DNA of 64,000 bases, from positions 26,001-90,000 of the forward strand of contig CASHSZ010000120.1 of the NCBI GenBank assembly GCA_949358305.1. The letters run 5' to 3'. The notes under the pieces are model-generated. The model saw only the letters and a program-made list of their open reading frames with translations, had not been told where the DNA came from and made no database searches. This DNA is from Strigamia acuminata. Its lineage: Eukaryota > Arthropoda > Chilopoda > Geophilomorpha > Linotaeniidae. The position numbers and the translations under genes are program-made. Below are positions 36,248 through 50,421 of the stretch, piece by piece (positions within the stretch are counted from its first letter, which is position 1; every line of letters begins with the position of its first letter).

Positions 36248-37016
36248 CCGATTAGAAATGAAATTCAGGGTTTTGTTAAAATAAAAATTATACAATATAA
36301 TCAGTCTATAATGCTTCTATAATGCTGTTGGTTTAATCAGCACATTGTAATCGTGTGAAAACACGCGCGCTCGCAATAATACATTACCCAATGTACTTGC
36401 ACTGGCATGGACCCATCAGTGCGCACTTTCCCGTGCGTGCTGCTTGCACTATTTACATCAATTGTTGCTCCACAGGTTGCGCGACCTGCCGGGCAGTTAA
36501 GACGTACTAGAATAACCTCAGGATTTGATAAAACCTGATTTTTGGATGACACTAAGTAAATGGCAGTGAATGTGAGATGTGAGATACACGATGAATTTAA
36601 TAAAATTTATATTTCCTAATCATGGGATTGGTTTCACGTTTCATAATCCAACAATTAAGTAGAATATCATTATTGCAATTGATTAAAACAAATTTTTTTT
36701 ACAAATTCTTTGGTTTTACATTTTAAATTTATTTTCCAATAGTTGGCACCATCGCAATTGCTGCGAGTTTAAAACACTGCATTCAGCAGAATTTACTGCA
36801 CTTTCAAATCAAGGCCAGGCATACCTACTGCAAAGTAATGTATAAACCATAAAGAAGCCTTTGATTCGGAATTGCCTGTAGGTAATTCTGCGCTGGTCTC
36901 CAATGGAAATGTCCGCGCCGGTCTTCCGTGCACGGAAAGTCCACAGAAAGTCCGTGCATTCCGTGCGCTGGGAGTCCGTGCGTCGTACCGCGTGATCTTG
37001 CATTGTTTTTTGTGGG

Positions 37017-40000
37017 CTTTTCCTGATTAGGATTACTTCCTTTTTAACTCTTGAAGAATTAAGTTTGTTTTTTTTGCTCCAAAACGTCCCAAAACGCCTG
37101 AAAATCGCGCAACTCGAGGCAAAACATTACAGTGTGTATTCAAATCAAAACTAGCTACAAATACATGCTGAAATTAGCTAAATTTTCAAATTTTTTGGCT
37201 TTCAAGAAGTAATGGAAACATTTGACATAACGTGGATCAGTTGCATTCAAAAACTAAAATATTTTGTGTTTTACTTCAATTTTAAACTAAAAATGATGTC
37301 ATTTCCTGTTTAAACCCCTGTTAAAGCTTGAAATACATTTTAACTAAAAGAAATAAGTTTGTTTTTTTCTTCGGCAGTGACGTGTACACACGAGCACGCC
37401 TGAGAACGCCAAAAAATGCTAAAAAACGCTCAAAAACGCCTGAAAATCGCGCAACTCGAGGCAAAACATTAATTTTTCATCTTTATTTCAACTTTTGTGA
37501 CGTTTAAAATTGTGTTCTCATGTTTTTTGCCTCAAGTTGCATTGTCATCTGGCGTTTTGGAGTGTTTTTATGTGTTCGCAGGCGTTCGCAGGCGTTTTTT
37601 GGCGTTGTCACTCACTCAAGTGGCCATTTTTAGCATTTTCCGTAGTAAAAATGGCCGTTTTTCGTCAAAATGGCCATTTTTAGCCATTTTTCAGAGTAAA
37701 AATGTTTTTTTTTCACCGTTTTTATAGTAAAATGGCCATTTTTAGTCGTTTTTTTAATCAAAAATGGCCGTTTTTATCGTTGAAACGTTATTAAAATGTA
37801 ACGTTTCAATGGCGTTTTGATCTCGCCTCATTTCCGGTTTTGAAAATTAATAAACGCCCCGGCGTTTATTCGAGGCAATACCCAACTTGGGCTTTTATTC
37901 GCGTCGCACCGCATCATCATCTCACCTTGCCTCCCGTCTTGAAAATTTATAAACGCCCCGGCGTTTATTCAAGGCAAACCATTGTTTATGTAAGTTTTTC
38001 CTGATTAGGGTTACTTCCTTTAGAAGAAACACGTTTATTTCTTCTCGTTTAATCTTGAGTCGTGATCTCGCCTCGTTTCTGGTCTTAAAAATTAATAAAC
38101 ACCCCGGCTTTTATTCAAGGCAATACGGTACGTTTATGAAACCCAACTTGGGCTTTCATTTTAAAAAAAGCGCGTGTTCTTACGTCGAACTAAGAGATAC
38201 AGGTGAATTAGCAACGCCTAATTTGATTTAATAAATAAAGCAAACAACATCTCGCCTCACTTCTGGCGTTTGTTCGAGGCAAGCCATTGTTTTTGCATTT
38301 TTTTTCCTGATTAGGGTTACTTCCTTTTTAACTCTTGAAGAAATAAGTATGTTTTTTTTACTCGGCAGTGACGTGTACGCGCGAGTACGCCTGAGAACGC
38401 CAAAAAATACTCCAAAACGCCTGAAAATCGTGCAACTCGAGGCAAAACATTAATTGTTTATTTTTGTTTCAACTTTTGTAACGTTTACAATTGTGTTCTC
38501 ATGTTTTTTGCCTCAAGTTGCATTGTCATTTTGCGTTTTGGGGCGTTTTTAGGCATTTTTAGGCATTTGCGGGCGTTCTTGGGCGTTTTTTGGCGTTGTC
38601 ATTCAATCAAATGGCCATTTTTAGCCATTTTTAGCCATTTTTCATAGAAAAATGGTCATTTTTAGCCGTTTTTCATCCAAAATGGCCGTTTTTCATCCAA
38701 AAGGGCCGTTTTTCATCCAAAATGGAATAATTGTTGTGTCCGGATTTTATGTCATTTATTGTCTTAATTAAAGTTAACAAAGTGTCTTTAATTTTTGCTT
38801 TTCTTGAATTTCAGCTTTTTAGATATTTTTACATATTAAACTTTCATTTTTTGTGATTTATTAAAAGTTACAGTGTTTTCATGAATTTTAGTGTCTATGA
38901 TATTGATATTATCTTTATTCATTGCTATTTAAAGTTTTATTACTTCTCTGTGTCTTATTTCTTTAATTCTTGCTCATTTTGTGTGATTTTGGATGATTTT
39001 TAGTGCATTCGTCGATTTACAGATCACTTGCGTAAGACGCGTGACGTCATATTTCTTAATCTAGTTCGGTTGTGTTCAAACTTCTAACCTTTTGTTTGGA
39101 CCTTATTCTTGTGTTATGGATAGGTTTTAGAATTGATTTAGACTAATTTGGGGGTGATCTGTCGATTGGTTTGCTTTATTTTTGTCCCGGAACGGTCGTT
39201 TTGTCGTTTCGAGCGTTCGTTGTCGGTACGCACTTGTGCGCTGCTGACCGAGTTCATTCCGTTCGGCAAACGATTATTTTCAAGTGTTCTTTTAATAAAT
39301 AGTGCTTTTGTTGTAGGAAATTACATTTCCTAATGTTATTTTATTCAATACAGTGTGTATTCTTGATTTTATTCTTGTGTTGAAATTCAAATGTCGTGTT
39401 TTGCCGCTCTAGCGGATTTGAAGTGGGCGCCATGCTGGATTTCCCCGCTAATTTCTTTATTTATCCATTTCATTTGTCTTTTTGAAAATGAATAAACGCC
39501 CCGGCGTTTATGCGAGGCAAGCCATAGTTTTTGTAGGTTCTTTCCTGATTAGGGTTACTTGTGACGTGCACGCGCGAGCTCGCCTGAGGACGTCAAAAAA
39601 AGCTCAAAAACGCCCCAAAACGCCTGAAAATCGCGCAACTCGAAGCAAAAAATTACAGTTTGAATTCAAATCAAAACTAACCACAAATACATGCTACAAT
39701 TAGGTAAATTTTCAAATTTTTTATCAATAAATGATGACTTTCAAGAAGTATGACAACATTTGACAAAATTTAGACCAGTTGCATTTAAAAACTAAAATAT
39801 TTTGTGTTTTACTTCAATTTTAAACCAAAAATGACGTCATTTTTTGTTTAAACCGGCGTTTATTTGAGGCAAACACGCCGCTGAGAACGCCAAAAAATGC
39901 TCAAAAACACTCCAAAAGGCCTGAAAATCGCGCAACTTGAGGCAAAAAATTAATTTTTCATCTTTGTTTCAACTTTTGTGACGTTTAAAATTGTGTTTTC

Positions 40001-40847
40001 AAGTTTTATGCCTCAAGTTGCATTGTCATCTGGCGTTTTGGGGCGTTTTGGGGCGTTCGCAGGCGTTTGCACGCGTTTTTTGGCGTTGTCACTCACTCAA
40101 GTGGCCATTTTTAGCCAATTTTCGAAGTAAAAATGGCCTTTTTTTATTAAAATGGCCATTTTCAGCCATTTGTCATAGTAAAAATGGCCATTTTCAGCCA
40201 TTTTTTATAGTAAAAATGGCCATTTTTCATCCAAAATGGCCGTTTTTCATCCAAAATGACCATTTTTATCATTGACACGCTATAAAAATGTAACGTTTCA
40301 ATGGCGTTTTGACGGAACCGGTAAGTTTTGAAATTTCCCGTGTCCCGTTATTGTGACTCCTCGTCCGGTTTCTCAGAACCGAAACCCTAATACAGGTGAA
40401 TTAGTGACGCCTAATTTGTTTTAACAAATAAAGCAAACAACATCTCGCCTCACTTCCAGTCTTGAAAATTAGTAAACGCCCCGGCGTTTATTCGAGGCAA
40501 GCCGTTGTTTTTACAGTAATTTCCTGGTTAGGGTTATTTTTTTTTTAACTCTTGAAGAAATAAGTTTGTTTTTTTCTCGCCTGCACGCGCGAGCTCGCAT
40601 GAGAATGCTAAAAAATAAGCAAAAACGTTCTAAAACGCCCCAAAACGCTTCAAAATGCTCCAAAAAGCCTGAAAATCGTGCCACTCAAAGCAAAAAATTA
40701 TGTTCGCATGTTTTTTGCCTCAAGTTGCACGGTTATCTGGCGTTTTGGTGCGTTCTTGGGGCGTTTTGGTGCGTTCTTGGGGCGTTTTCGGGCGTTTTTT
40801 TGGCGTTGTCACTCACTCCCGCACTTTGCTGTCTTGTTTATTACAAT
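37017..40847. repeat. Foldback cassette cluster, unit B
   Basis: Duplicate of 18470-22300. The stretch 40848-42490 duplicates the non-coding 22301-23943, with its 10-bp inverted repeat at 41979-41988 and 42007-42016. Confidence 0.8.
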
Positions 40848-42498
40848 TTGGTTTAGCTGTTGTATTTATTTTTATTTGTTTTATGGTTATTTAATGTGTT
40901 TTTGTAGCATTCAAAATGTTTTGTTGCCTAATTTCTCGTTTTGGCGCCAACTGTTTGTTTGACAACGCCGTGTCAGAATTTAGGGATGATTCTGCTTTGG
41001 TTTCTAATTAAAAAAAAAATGTTGTTTTAATTTCAATTGTAACTGCTTATTATAACGTTATTATTAGTATTTTGTAAAGGTTCATTCTTTTTCCATGTTA
41101 ATAAAAAATGAAGTAACTTTCGGTGAAAAAAAAAACAGTTAAATGCGGATCAAAATTAAACACACACGAGAAGTTTAATAAACGTCCCGGCGTTTATTCA
41201 AGGCAATACGGTACATTTGTGAAACCCAACTTGGAACCCGAAAATAACGTGGGGCCGTCTGAACACCTGGATTTGAATTTTCGTCTACGCGCGCGCCGAC
41301 GCATGGGGAATGCGGGGTGGGGTTCCTTCCCAGTGTTCCGAACGAGTCAATTTCACCCCGAAAATATCCCGAAATTGCTGATACATGCATTTCGAGCCAG
41401 AAATATTGATCTTCATGTAAATTTTGATTGTTTAGCTTTTTTTTGAAATTTTACAAATTTTCCTCATCTCCTGCCTTCTTCGCTCATTTAACACCAAAAT
41501 GGCCTGCATTGAGGATTTTTCCCATAATCCTTTTCACACGTATGGAGCGCAAACAGTCGCAATAAATGAAATCAGCGGAATTCGGCCTTGAGTTTGCGAC
41601 GCCATCTTGAATACGAGTAACAGCACAGTATGGTGTCAATTATTCGAACTGATCGTAAGGCATGGGACAAAAATTGATTAAAAACGAACAAACATGATTA
41701 AAAATCAACAAAAATCGACTGAAATCGGACAATAATCAATTCAGAATGACAAATAACGATTAAAATTGGCAAAAATTGTCACAAATAGAGAAAAACCGAT
41801 TAAAAATCAGCAAGAAACCAATAGAAATTGATAAAATCAAATAAAAATTAACAAATATCCATTTTGTTTGCTTTTAAACAAATTAAGAACTTTGAAAACA
41901 CACGACAATTTTAAACAGTAAACACCGGGGTCAAATAAGCGCCGCTACTCGTTTAAACACCGGGGAGGTGTTAGTGAAGTGCCTCGAGTGGAGAAATTAA
42001 TAAACGCTCGAGGCACCACGGTAGGCTTATTAAACACAAAATATGAAACGCTCGATCTTCAACAGGCGCACACGCCCGAGAACACCTCGGCATGCCTCAG
42101 CACTCTCCAAGAAACGAGAAAAACCAAGGCAAAAAAAAAAAAAATACACCAAAATTAGGACTAAAATCAAACACACATGGGGCCCGGAAGATTGATAACA
42201 TCCCGGCATATATTCAAGGCAGTACGCCATGTTTTTTCCACCATTTTGTAAGTTTATTTCAATATTCATAAAGTTTATTGCTTTTTGTATCATTAGTAGT
42301 ATTCCCTTGTGTGATGTGGTTTTATAAATATCACACACAACTGCTTCTGCTGTTTTCTTCACGTTTATGCTTCGTGTATGCACGTGAAGCCCTCGCACAT
42401 CTTTTGAGCACCTGTACACATTTGGACACGCTCAAGGTGCTACATCGCGCGCTCAAACGCACTAGATCGCGCGCGCAAACGCGCTACATCACGCATAT

Positions 42499-42890
42499 TA
42501 GGGATAAGAACAGACCGGGATAGGGACTGGACTGGTAATGTTTGCCCTATGCGGATACGGGACGGGACGGGATTACAGTTGCTAAATTCGTACTGCGAGG
42601 CGGAGACAATTTTCTAATTCCAGTTGTTATTTATCACTATTAAGCCTAATATTGAGCCTGATAATGCTAAAATAAAGTAAATAAACAACAACAACAAACT
42701 CATTATTAAAAGTAAATTACACTGTATGACCAAAATATTGTTGTTTCTTTACTTTATTTTAGCATTATTAGGCCTAATATTAGGCTTAATACTGATTTAT
42801 TTCAATTATGCAATCATACGCGCGTATTACGCTAACGTAATGGACCCGGGACGGGTCGGGACCCGAAAATTGGTCCCGTTCTCATCCCTA
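42499..42890. mobile_element. hAT-type MITE, unit B
   Basis: Duplicate of 23952-24343 with the same ACGCATAT duplications (42491-42498, 42891-42898). The MITE entered before the unit was duplicated. 42899-43107 shows nothing recognisable. Confidence 0.88.
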
Positions 42891-43107
42891 ACGCATATAT
42901 ATATCGCAGACATATCGCGCCCACGACAAAGCACAAACCCATGGCAGTCACCAAAGAATATTTACGCCGCTTCCACGCACGTTTTATTTTCTCACAGGCC
43001 TCTACACATTTAACTTGCGCGCGCACTTGCTACGTGCTCGTGTGGTCACAATAAATACCTAATTTTCATTAAAATAACGAATGAACGAAATCACTTCAAC
43101 CACACTT

Positions 43108-45272
43108 GCTACGGTCGACGCATCGACGGCGATTCGCATGCGTTACCCCAAATACCGATAAAAAATCGCAGAAAACACTAATCCCGACCCAAAAACCGCC
43201 AAAATTACCCTCAACACACGCCAACAACCTTCCACCACTTAAATTACACCGGAAAAAAACAATTTCAAACCGAAAAATCAACAAAAAAGGCCAAAAAAAT
43301 ATTGCAAACAAAGAGAAAAGATCAATTATCGAGGCAAATCCCCACCACAAAACAACGCATCGCCGGTATACACTTAAGCGTACAGTGCACAACACTACTG
43401 TTTATTTTCAATGATCCAATAAATAAAATTTGAAACAAAGTTGAGTGGAATTGTACGTTTCTTGTATATTAAAGTTTTTATTTTGTTTGTTTACACTTAA
43501 TTTTTTTTTTCCATCATAGAATGGCGACTCGATACTTTTGTAGCTCGAATTCACTTCGTAAACGTGGTCGGTGTTCATCACGCGTCAATGCGCTCGTGCA
43601 ATAGTATAGGCGCGCATACGATTTGATGCGCGCAAAACTTGCAAAACTTGCACGGAATTTGGGCAATTTTTGACAAATTTCAGCAGATTTTTGCCTGTAT
43701 TTGACAAATTTCAGAAGATTTTTGCCTATATTTGACAAATTTCAGAAGATTTCCTCAATCCTCAAACATTTGCTGAAATTTCTCATAAAATTTCTAAAAT
43801 TAATTGAAATTTGTCTGAAATTTGTCTGGAATTTGTCAAATATTGTCAAAAATCCGTGGAAATTTGTCAAATACTGGCAAAAATCCATGTAAATTTGTCA
43901 AAAATTGCCATAATTCGGTGCAAATTGTGTTAGATATTGGAAAAATTTATTTTAACGCTTCCAACGCGCCAGTAAATCGCGCGTGCACACGCATGGATTT
44001 TTCGTCATAGTTGGATGCGCGCAAACCTCACGTAACTTGCGCCAAAATTTGGCAATTTTTGACAAATTTCAGCAGATTTTTGCCAGTATTTGACAAATTT
44101 CCACTGATTTTTGACAATATTTGACCCAACAACTGCGCCACGTTCCAGGCGCCGGTTTAGGCATTTTAGACCCGTTTTAGACCGTTTTAGATGGCGAAAA
44201 CGTTCTCTCCATCATTTTCTACCCCTGGGTGAGGTTTTCAGCGTTCATGATTGATGAAAAAGCTGTTTTCTAACTAGCTGTCCCATTGCTAGTTTTGGCG
44301 TCAGGTTTTAGCAACCTTCCGATCCGACTCTGTCGTCTGCACGACCTCCAAGACTGTTTTAGGGTTAATTTGAGTCAAATAATTCATTCTGGGGGTTGTT
44401 TTGGGTTTTTTACAAGTGTGTTTTTGTAGTTTTTATTGGTTTCAAACATTGTCAATTCTTTATACAAGTGTAACTTTCATTTCTCTGTATTTTGAGAACT
44501 TTGCATTGCAGCAAAGTTCATTTCTTGCCCCTTAATTATTGTGTAATTGTTGGTTTTCAAGCCCGTTTTTTAACAATAACTTTATTTGAAGTGCCTATTG
44601 TTTCAGGCACGTGCTTCCACGTGCCTTTTATTGTTGAGCAATTTCTTGGGCAGTTGCGCTCCTGTTGCTAGCATTGCCGCGCGTTCTCCGCGCGTGTACT
44701 CGCGCGTTTCGCATCACACACATTCGGGTTCGATGGCCTATCGCGGCGGCACATTGTGTGGCATAGCGCGGCACGTTGCAATTACGTGACGTGGCACGTT
44801 GCTGTTACGTGACGCGATAGCCAGTATTTAAGCAGGGGATTCCATCATCGTTTACACAAATGCGCATTGCAACGTGGAGGCGCATTCGAGTCCTTTTCCC
44901 AAGCGAAATCGTATTCGATTCGCTTTCGAATCGAATACGAGTTTTGTCCTTTTTCAACGCGAAATCGTATTCGATTCGCTTTCGAATCGTATACGAGATG
45001 GTCGATGATTTTTGTTTCCCGGACTTTGATTCGTATTCGAGTTGTTACGAGTTCGTATTTTGATCGTATTCGTATTCGAATCGAATTCGAATCGTATTCG
45101 AATCGAATACGAATCGAATTCGAGTCGTATTCGAGATGGTCGATGATTTCCACTCGCTCGTATACGCGTTGTATACGAGCTCGTATTTTGATCGTAATCG
45201 TAAACAAATCGTTTACAAGTCGTATACAAGTTGTATACGACGTGTATACACCTCGTATACGAACGAAGTTTG
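43108..45272 (+). repeat. Large palindrome, left arm, unit B
   Basis: Duplicate of 24561-26725. Confidence 0.95.
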
Positions 45273-45349
45273 TGAAAACACAATTTCCAAATAAGACGTA
45301 TGTGACTACTATGTGTTTTCATGTCGTAGTAAGTATCCGGTGGATTTTC
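45273..45349 (+). repeat. 77-bp palindrome spacer, unit B
   Basis: Duplicate of 26726-26802. Six more copies lie in the 1374-bp repeats of this unit. Confidence 0.9.
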
Positions 45350-47519
45350 CAAACTTCGTTCGTATACGAGGTGTATACACGTCGTATACAACTTGTATAC
45401 GACTTGTAAACGATTCGTTTACGATTACGATCAAAATACGAGCTCGTATACAACGCGTATACGAGCGAGTGGAAATCATCGACCATCTCGAATACGACTC
45501 GAATTCGATTCGTATTCGATTCGAATACGATTCGAATTCGATTCGAATACGAATACGATCAAAATACGAACTCGTAACAACTCGAATACGAATCAAAGTC
45601 CGGGAAACAAAAATCATCGACCATCTCGTATACGATTCGAAAGCGAATCGAATACGATTTCGCGTTGAAAAAGGACAAAACTCGTATTCGATTCGAAAGC
45701 GAATCGAATACGATTTCGCTTGGGAAAAGGACTCGAATGCGCCTCCACGTTGCAATGCGCATTTGTGTAAACGATGATGGAATCCCCTGCTTAAATACTG
45801 GCTATCGCGTCACGTAACAGCAACGTGCCACGTCACGTAATTGCAACGTGCCGCGCTATGCCACACAATGTGCCGCCGCGATAGGCCATCGAACCCGAAT
45901 GTGTGTGATGCGAAACGCGCGAGTACACGCGCGGAGAACGCGCGGCAATGCTAGCAACAGGAGCGCAACTGCCCAAGAAATTGCTCAACAATAAAAGGCA
46001 CGTGGAAGCACGTGCCTGAAACAATAGGCACTTCAAATAAAGTTATTGTTAAAAAACGGGCTTGAAAACCAACAATTACACAATAATTAAGGGGCAAGAA
46101 ATGAACTTTGCTGCAATGCAAAGTTCTCAAAATACAGAGAAATGAAAGTTACACTTGTATAAAGAATTGACAATGTTTGAAACCAATAAAAACTACAAAA
46201 ACACACTTGTAAAAAACCCAAAACAACCCCCAGAATGAATTATTTGACTCAAATTAACCCTAAAACAGTCTTGGAGGTCGTGCAGACGACAGAGTCGGAT
46301 CGGAAGGTTGCTAAAACCTGACGCCAAAACTAGCAATGGGACAGCTAGTTAGAAAACAGCTTTTTCATCAATCATGAACGCTGAAAACCTCACCCAGGGG
46401 TAGAAAATGATGGAGAGAACGTTTTCGCCATCTAAAACGGTCTAAAACGGGTCTAAAATGCCTAAACCGGCGCCTGGAACGTGGCGCAGTTGTTGGGTCA
46501 AATATTGTCAAAAATCAGTGGAAATTTGTCAAATACTGGCAAAAATCTGCTGAAATTTGTCAAAAATTGCCAAATTTTGGCGCAAGTTACGTGAGGTTTG
46601 CGCGCATCCAACTATGACGAAAAATCCATGCGTGTGCACGCGCGATTTACTGGCGCGTTGGAAGCGTTAAAATAAATTTTTCCAATATCTAACACAATTT
46701 GCACCGAATTATGGCAATTTTTGACAAATTTACATGGATTTTTGCCAGTATTTGACAAATTTCCACGGATTTTTGACAATATTTGACAAATTCCAGACAA
46801 ATTTCAGACAAATTTCAATTAATTTTAGAAATTTTATGAGAAATTTCAGCAAATGTTTGAGGATTGAGGAAATCTTCTGAAATTTGTCAAATATAGGCAA
46901 AAATCTTCTGAAATTTGTCAAATACAGGCAAAAATCTGCTGAAATTTGTCAAAAATTGCCCAAATTCCGTGCAAGTTTTGCAAGTTTTGCGCGCATCAAA
47001 TTGTATGCGCGCCTATACTATTGCACGAGCGCATTGACGCGTGATGAACACCGACCACGTTTACGAAGTGAATTCGAGCTACAAAAGTATCGAGTCGCCA
47101 TTCTATGATGGAAAAAAAAAATTAAGTGTAAACAAACAAAATAAAAACTTTAATATACAAGAAACGTACAATTCCACTCAACTTTGTTTCAAATTTTATT
47201 TATTGGATCATTGAAAATAAACAGTAGTGTTGTGCACTGTACGCTTAAGTGTATACCGGCGATGCGTTGTTTTGTGGTGGGGATTTGCCTCGATAATTGA
47301 TCTTTTCTCTTTGTTTGCAATATTTTTTTGGCCTTTTTTGTTGATTTTTCGGTTTGAAATTGTTTTTTTCCGGTGTAATTTAAGTGGTGGAAGGTTGTTG
47401 CGTGTGTTGAGGGTAATTTTGGCGGTTTTTGGGTCGGGATTAGTGTTTTCAGCGATTTTTTATCGGTATTTGGGGTTTGATGCAGCGGATAGCGCATGCG
47501 AATCGCCGTCGACCGTAGC
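45350..47519 (-). repeat. Large palindrome, right arm, unit B
   Basis: Duplicate of 26803-28972, reverse complement of 43108-45272. Confidence 0.95.
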
Positions 47520-47527
47520 ATTAGCAA

Positions 47528-48787
47528 TTGCAACGTGCCGCGCTATGCCACACAATGTGCCGCCGCGATAGGCCATCGAATCCGAATGTGTGTGATGCGA
47601 AACGCGAGTACGCGCGCGGAGAACGCGCGGCAATGCTAGCAACAGGAGCGCAACTGCCCAAGAAATTGCTCAACAATAAAAGGCACGTGGAAGCACGTGC
47701 CTGAAACAATAGGCACTTCAAATAAAGTTATTGTTAAAAAACGGGCTTCAAAACCAACAATTACACAATAATTAAGGGGCAAGAAATGAACTTTGCTGCA
47801 ATGCAAAGTTCTCAAAATACAGAGAAATGAAAGTTACACTTGTATAAAGAATTGACAATGTTTGAAACCAATAAAAACTACAAAAACACACTTGTAAAAA
47901 ACCCAAAACAACCCCCAGAATGAATTATTTGACTCAAATTAACCCTAAAACAGTCTTGGAGGTCGTGCAGACGACAGAGTCGGATCGGAAGGTTGCTAAA
48001 ACCTGACGCCAAAACTAGCAATGGGACAGCTAGTTAGAAAACAGCTTTTTCATCAATCATGAACGCTGAAAACCTCACCCAGGGGTAGAAAATGATGGAG
48101 AGAACGTTTTCGCCATCTAAAACGGTCTAAAACGGGTCTAAAATGCCTAAACCGGCGCCTGGAACGTGGCGCAGTTGTTGGGTCAAATATTGTCAAAAAT
48201 CAGTGGAAATTTGTCAAATATAGGCAAAAATCTGCTGAAATTTGTCAAAAATTGACCAAATTCCGTGCAAGTTTTGCAAGTTTTGTGCGCATCAAGCCAT
48301 GCGCGCCTATACTATTGCACGAGCGCATTGACGCGTGATGAAAACCGACCACGTTTATATCAGTGAATTCGAGCTACAAAAGTATCGAATCGCCATTCTA
48401 GTATGGAACAAAAAAAATTAAAAAATAAAAACTTTAATATACGAGAAACGTACAATTCCACTCAACTTTGTTTCAAATTTTATTTATTGGATCATTAAAA
48501 ATAAACAGTAGTGTTGTGCACTGTACACTTAAATGTATACCGCAGTACAAGTACCGCGGTCCCGGTACTGCACCGGTACACGTAAAAACGCGAGTTTCTC
48601 AAATTTAAAAAGTTGATGTCGGCGGCGATGCGTTGTTTTGTGGTGAGAATTTGCCTCGAGAATTGATCTTATCTCTTTGTTTGCAATATTTTTTTTGGCA
48701 TTCTTTGTTGATTTTTCGGTTTGAATTTGTTTTTTTCCGGTGTAATTTGAGTGGTGGAAGGTTGTTGGGGTGTGTTGAGGGCAATTT
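47528..48787 (-). repeat. Partial direct copy of the right arm, unit B
   Basis: Duplicate of 28981-30240. The A/T-rich inverted segment follows at 48787-49037. Confidence 0.8.
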
Positions 48788-49046
48788 TGGTTATTTGTTG
48801 ATTTTTAATTGATTTAATCGTTTTCTGTTTGTTTTTGCTGGTTTTTAATCGATTTTTCTGTATTTTTGGTCAATTTTTACCAATTGTAATTGTTATTTGT
48901 CATTCTGAATTGATTATTGTCCGATTTTATTCGATTATTGTCAGATTTCAGTCGATTTTTGTCGATTTCTAATCAATGTTTATACATTTCTTATCAAGTT
49001 TTGTATATTTTTGTTGATTTTTAATCATATTTGTTCCTTTTTAATC

Positions 49047-49406
49047 AAAGTCGAAAACGAGTTGTAAATGCGTTCGTATGCGACGCGAACGCGTATTGGA
49101 GTCGATTCCAAGTTCGTATTCCATCGCGAACGCGCATTTGAGACGTAAACAAGTTTATCTTTTTCACTCTCGCTTGATCCCCCTTTATCGCGCCTCATTG
49201 CTCCTGTGAAAAAAAATATATGAGAATGCACAGAAATGAACCTTCCAATACTTACATGAAAATTGGCAACCTTGACACAAAACAGTCTATCGACACTCCC
49301 AACACCACCCCGGACATTTTTCGGAAGAGTTTGGTCCACCCGGAATCCGCAGAATAGTCTCCCCCGAAATGCGGATTTCGCGGACGCCAATCCGCGAAAA
49401 GGATAA
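49047..49406 (+). repeat. Internal copy of the right terminal region, unit B
   Basis: Duplicate of 30500-30859, ending at the same hairpin. Confidence 0.85.
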
Positions 49407-49443
49407 AAAATTTCCAATGTATAAACTTTATTTCTGTTTTCAG

Positions 49444-49653
49444 TTTCCTGATATGATTAAAGAAAATCCTAAATATTATTTCCAAACATTTATCAAATTC
49501 TTTTCAAAAGCAGTTGTGGAGGCGTCTACTACGAACGAGTCATCGTGGGCGTCAAATTTGAATATTTTTAACTTTCTGCGTTTGCACGAATTCGCAGAAT
49601 TCGTCCACTGGCATCGTGGCGACGCATGGTCGACATTTTGTATTCATATGTGA
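49444..49653 (+). other. Exon-like open segment, unit B
   Basis: Duplicate of 30897-31106, with the same acceptor-like tract and 69 open codons. Confidence 0.35.
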
Positions 49654-49736
49654 CGCGCACTCTATTTACTCACGTAGAACACACGAATCGCGCGCGTCAA
49701 CGCGCACATGTAAATTTAGTTTCACTGAATCGCGTA

Positions 49737-50377
49737 CGAGTTTTTCCCTTTTTCAACGCGAAATCGTATTCGACTCGCTTTCTAGTCGAGTACGAATTTT
49801 GCCCTTCTTCAACGCGAAATCGTATTCGACTCGCTTTCTAGTCGAGTACGAATTTTGCCCTTCTTCAACGCGAAATCGTATTCGACTCGTTTTCGAGTCG
49901 AATGCGAATTTTGCCCTTCTTCAACGCGAAATCGTATTCGACTCGTTTTCGAGTCGAATGCGAATTCGTATTCGACTCGTTTTCGAGTCGAATGCGAATT
50001 TTGTCCTTCTTCAACGCGAAATCGTATTCGACTCGTTTTCGAGTCGAGTACGAATTTTGCCCTTCTTCAACGCGAAATCGTATTCGACTCGTTTTCGAGT
50101 CGAGTACGAGTTTTGCCCTTCTTCAACGCGAAATCGTATTCGACTCGTTTTCGAGTCGAGTACGAGTTTTGCCCTTCTTCAACGCGAAATCGTATTCGAC
50201 TCGTTTTCGAGTCGAGTACGAATTTTGCCCTTCTTCAACGCGAAATCGTATTCGACTCGTTTTCGAGTCGAGTACGAGTTTTGCCCTTCTTCAACGCGAA
50301 ATCGTATTCGACTCGTTTTCGAGTCGAGTACGAGTTTTGCCCTTCTTCAACGCGAAATCGTATTCGATTCGCTTTCG
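49737..50377 (+). repeat. 56-bp tandem array, forward, unit B
   Basis: Duplicate of 31190-31830, about 11 units. Confidence 0.92.
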
Positions 50378-50421
50378 AATCGTATACGAGATGGTCGATT
50401 TTTGTTTCCCGGACTTTGATT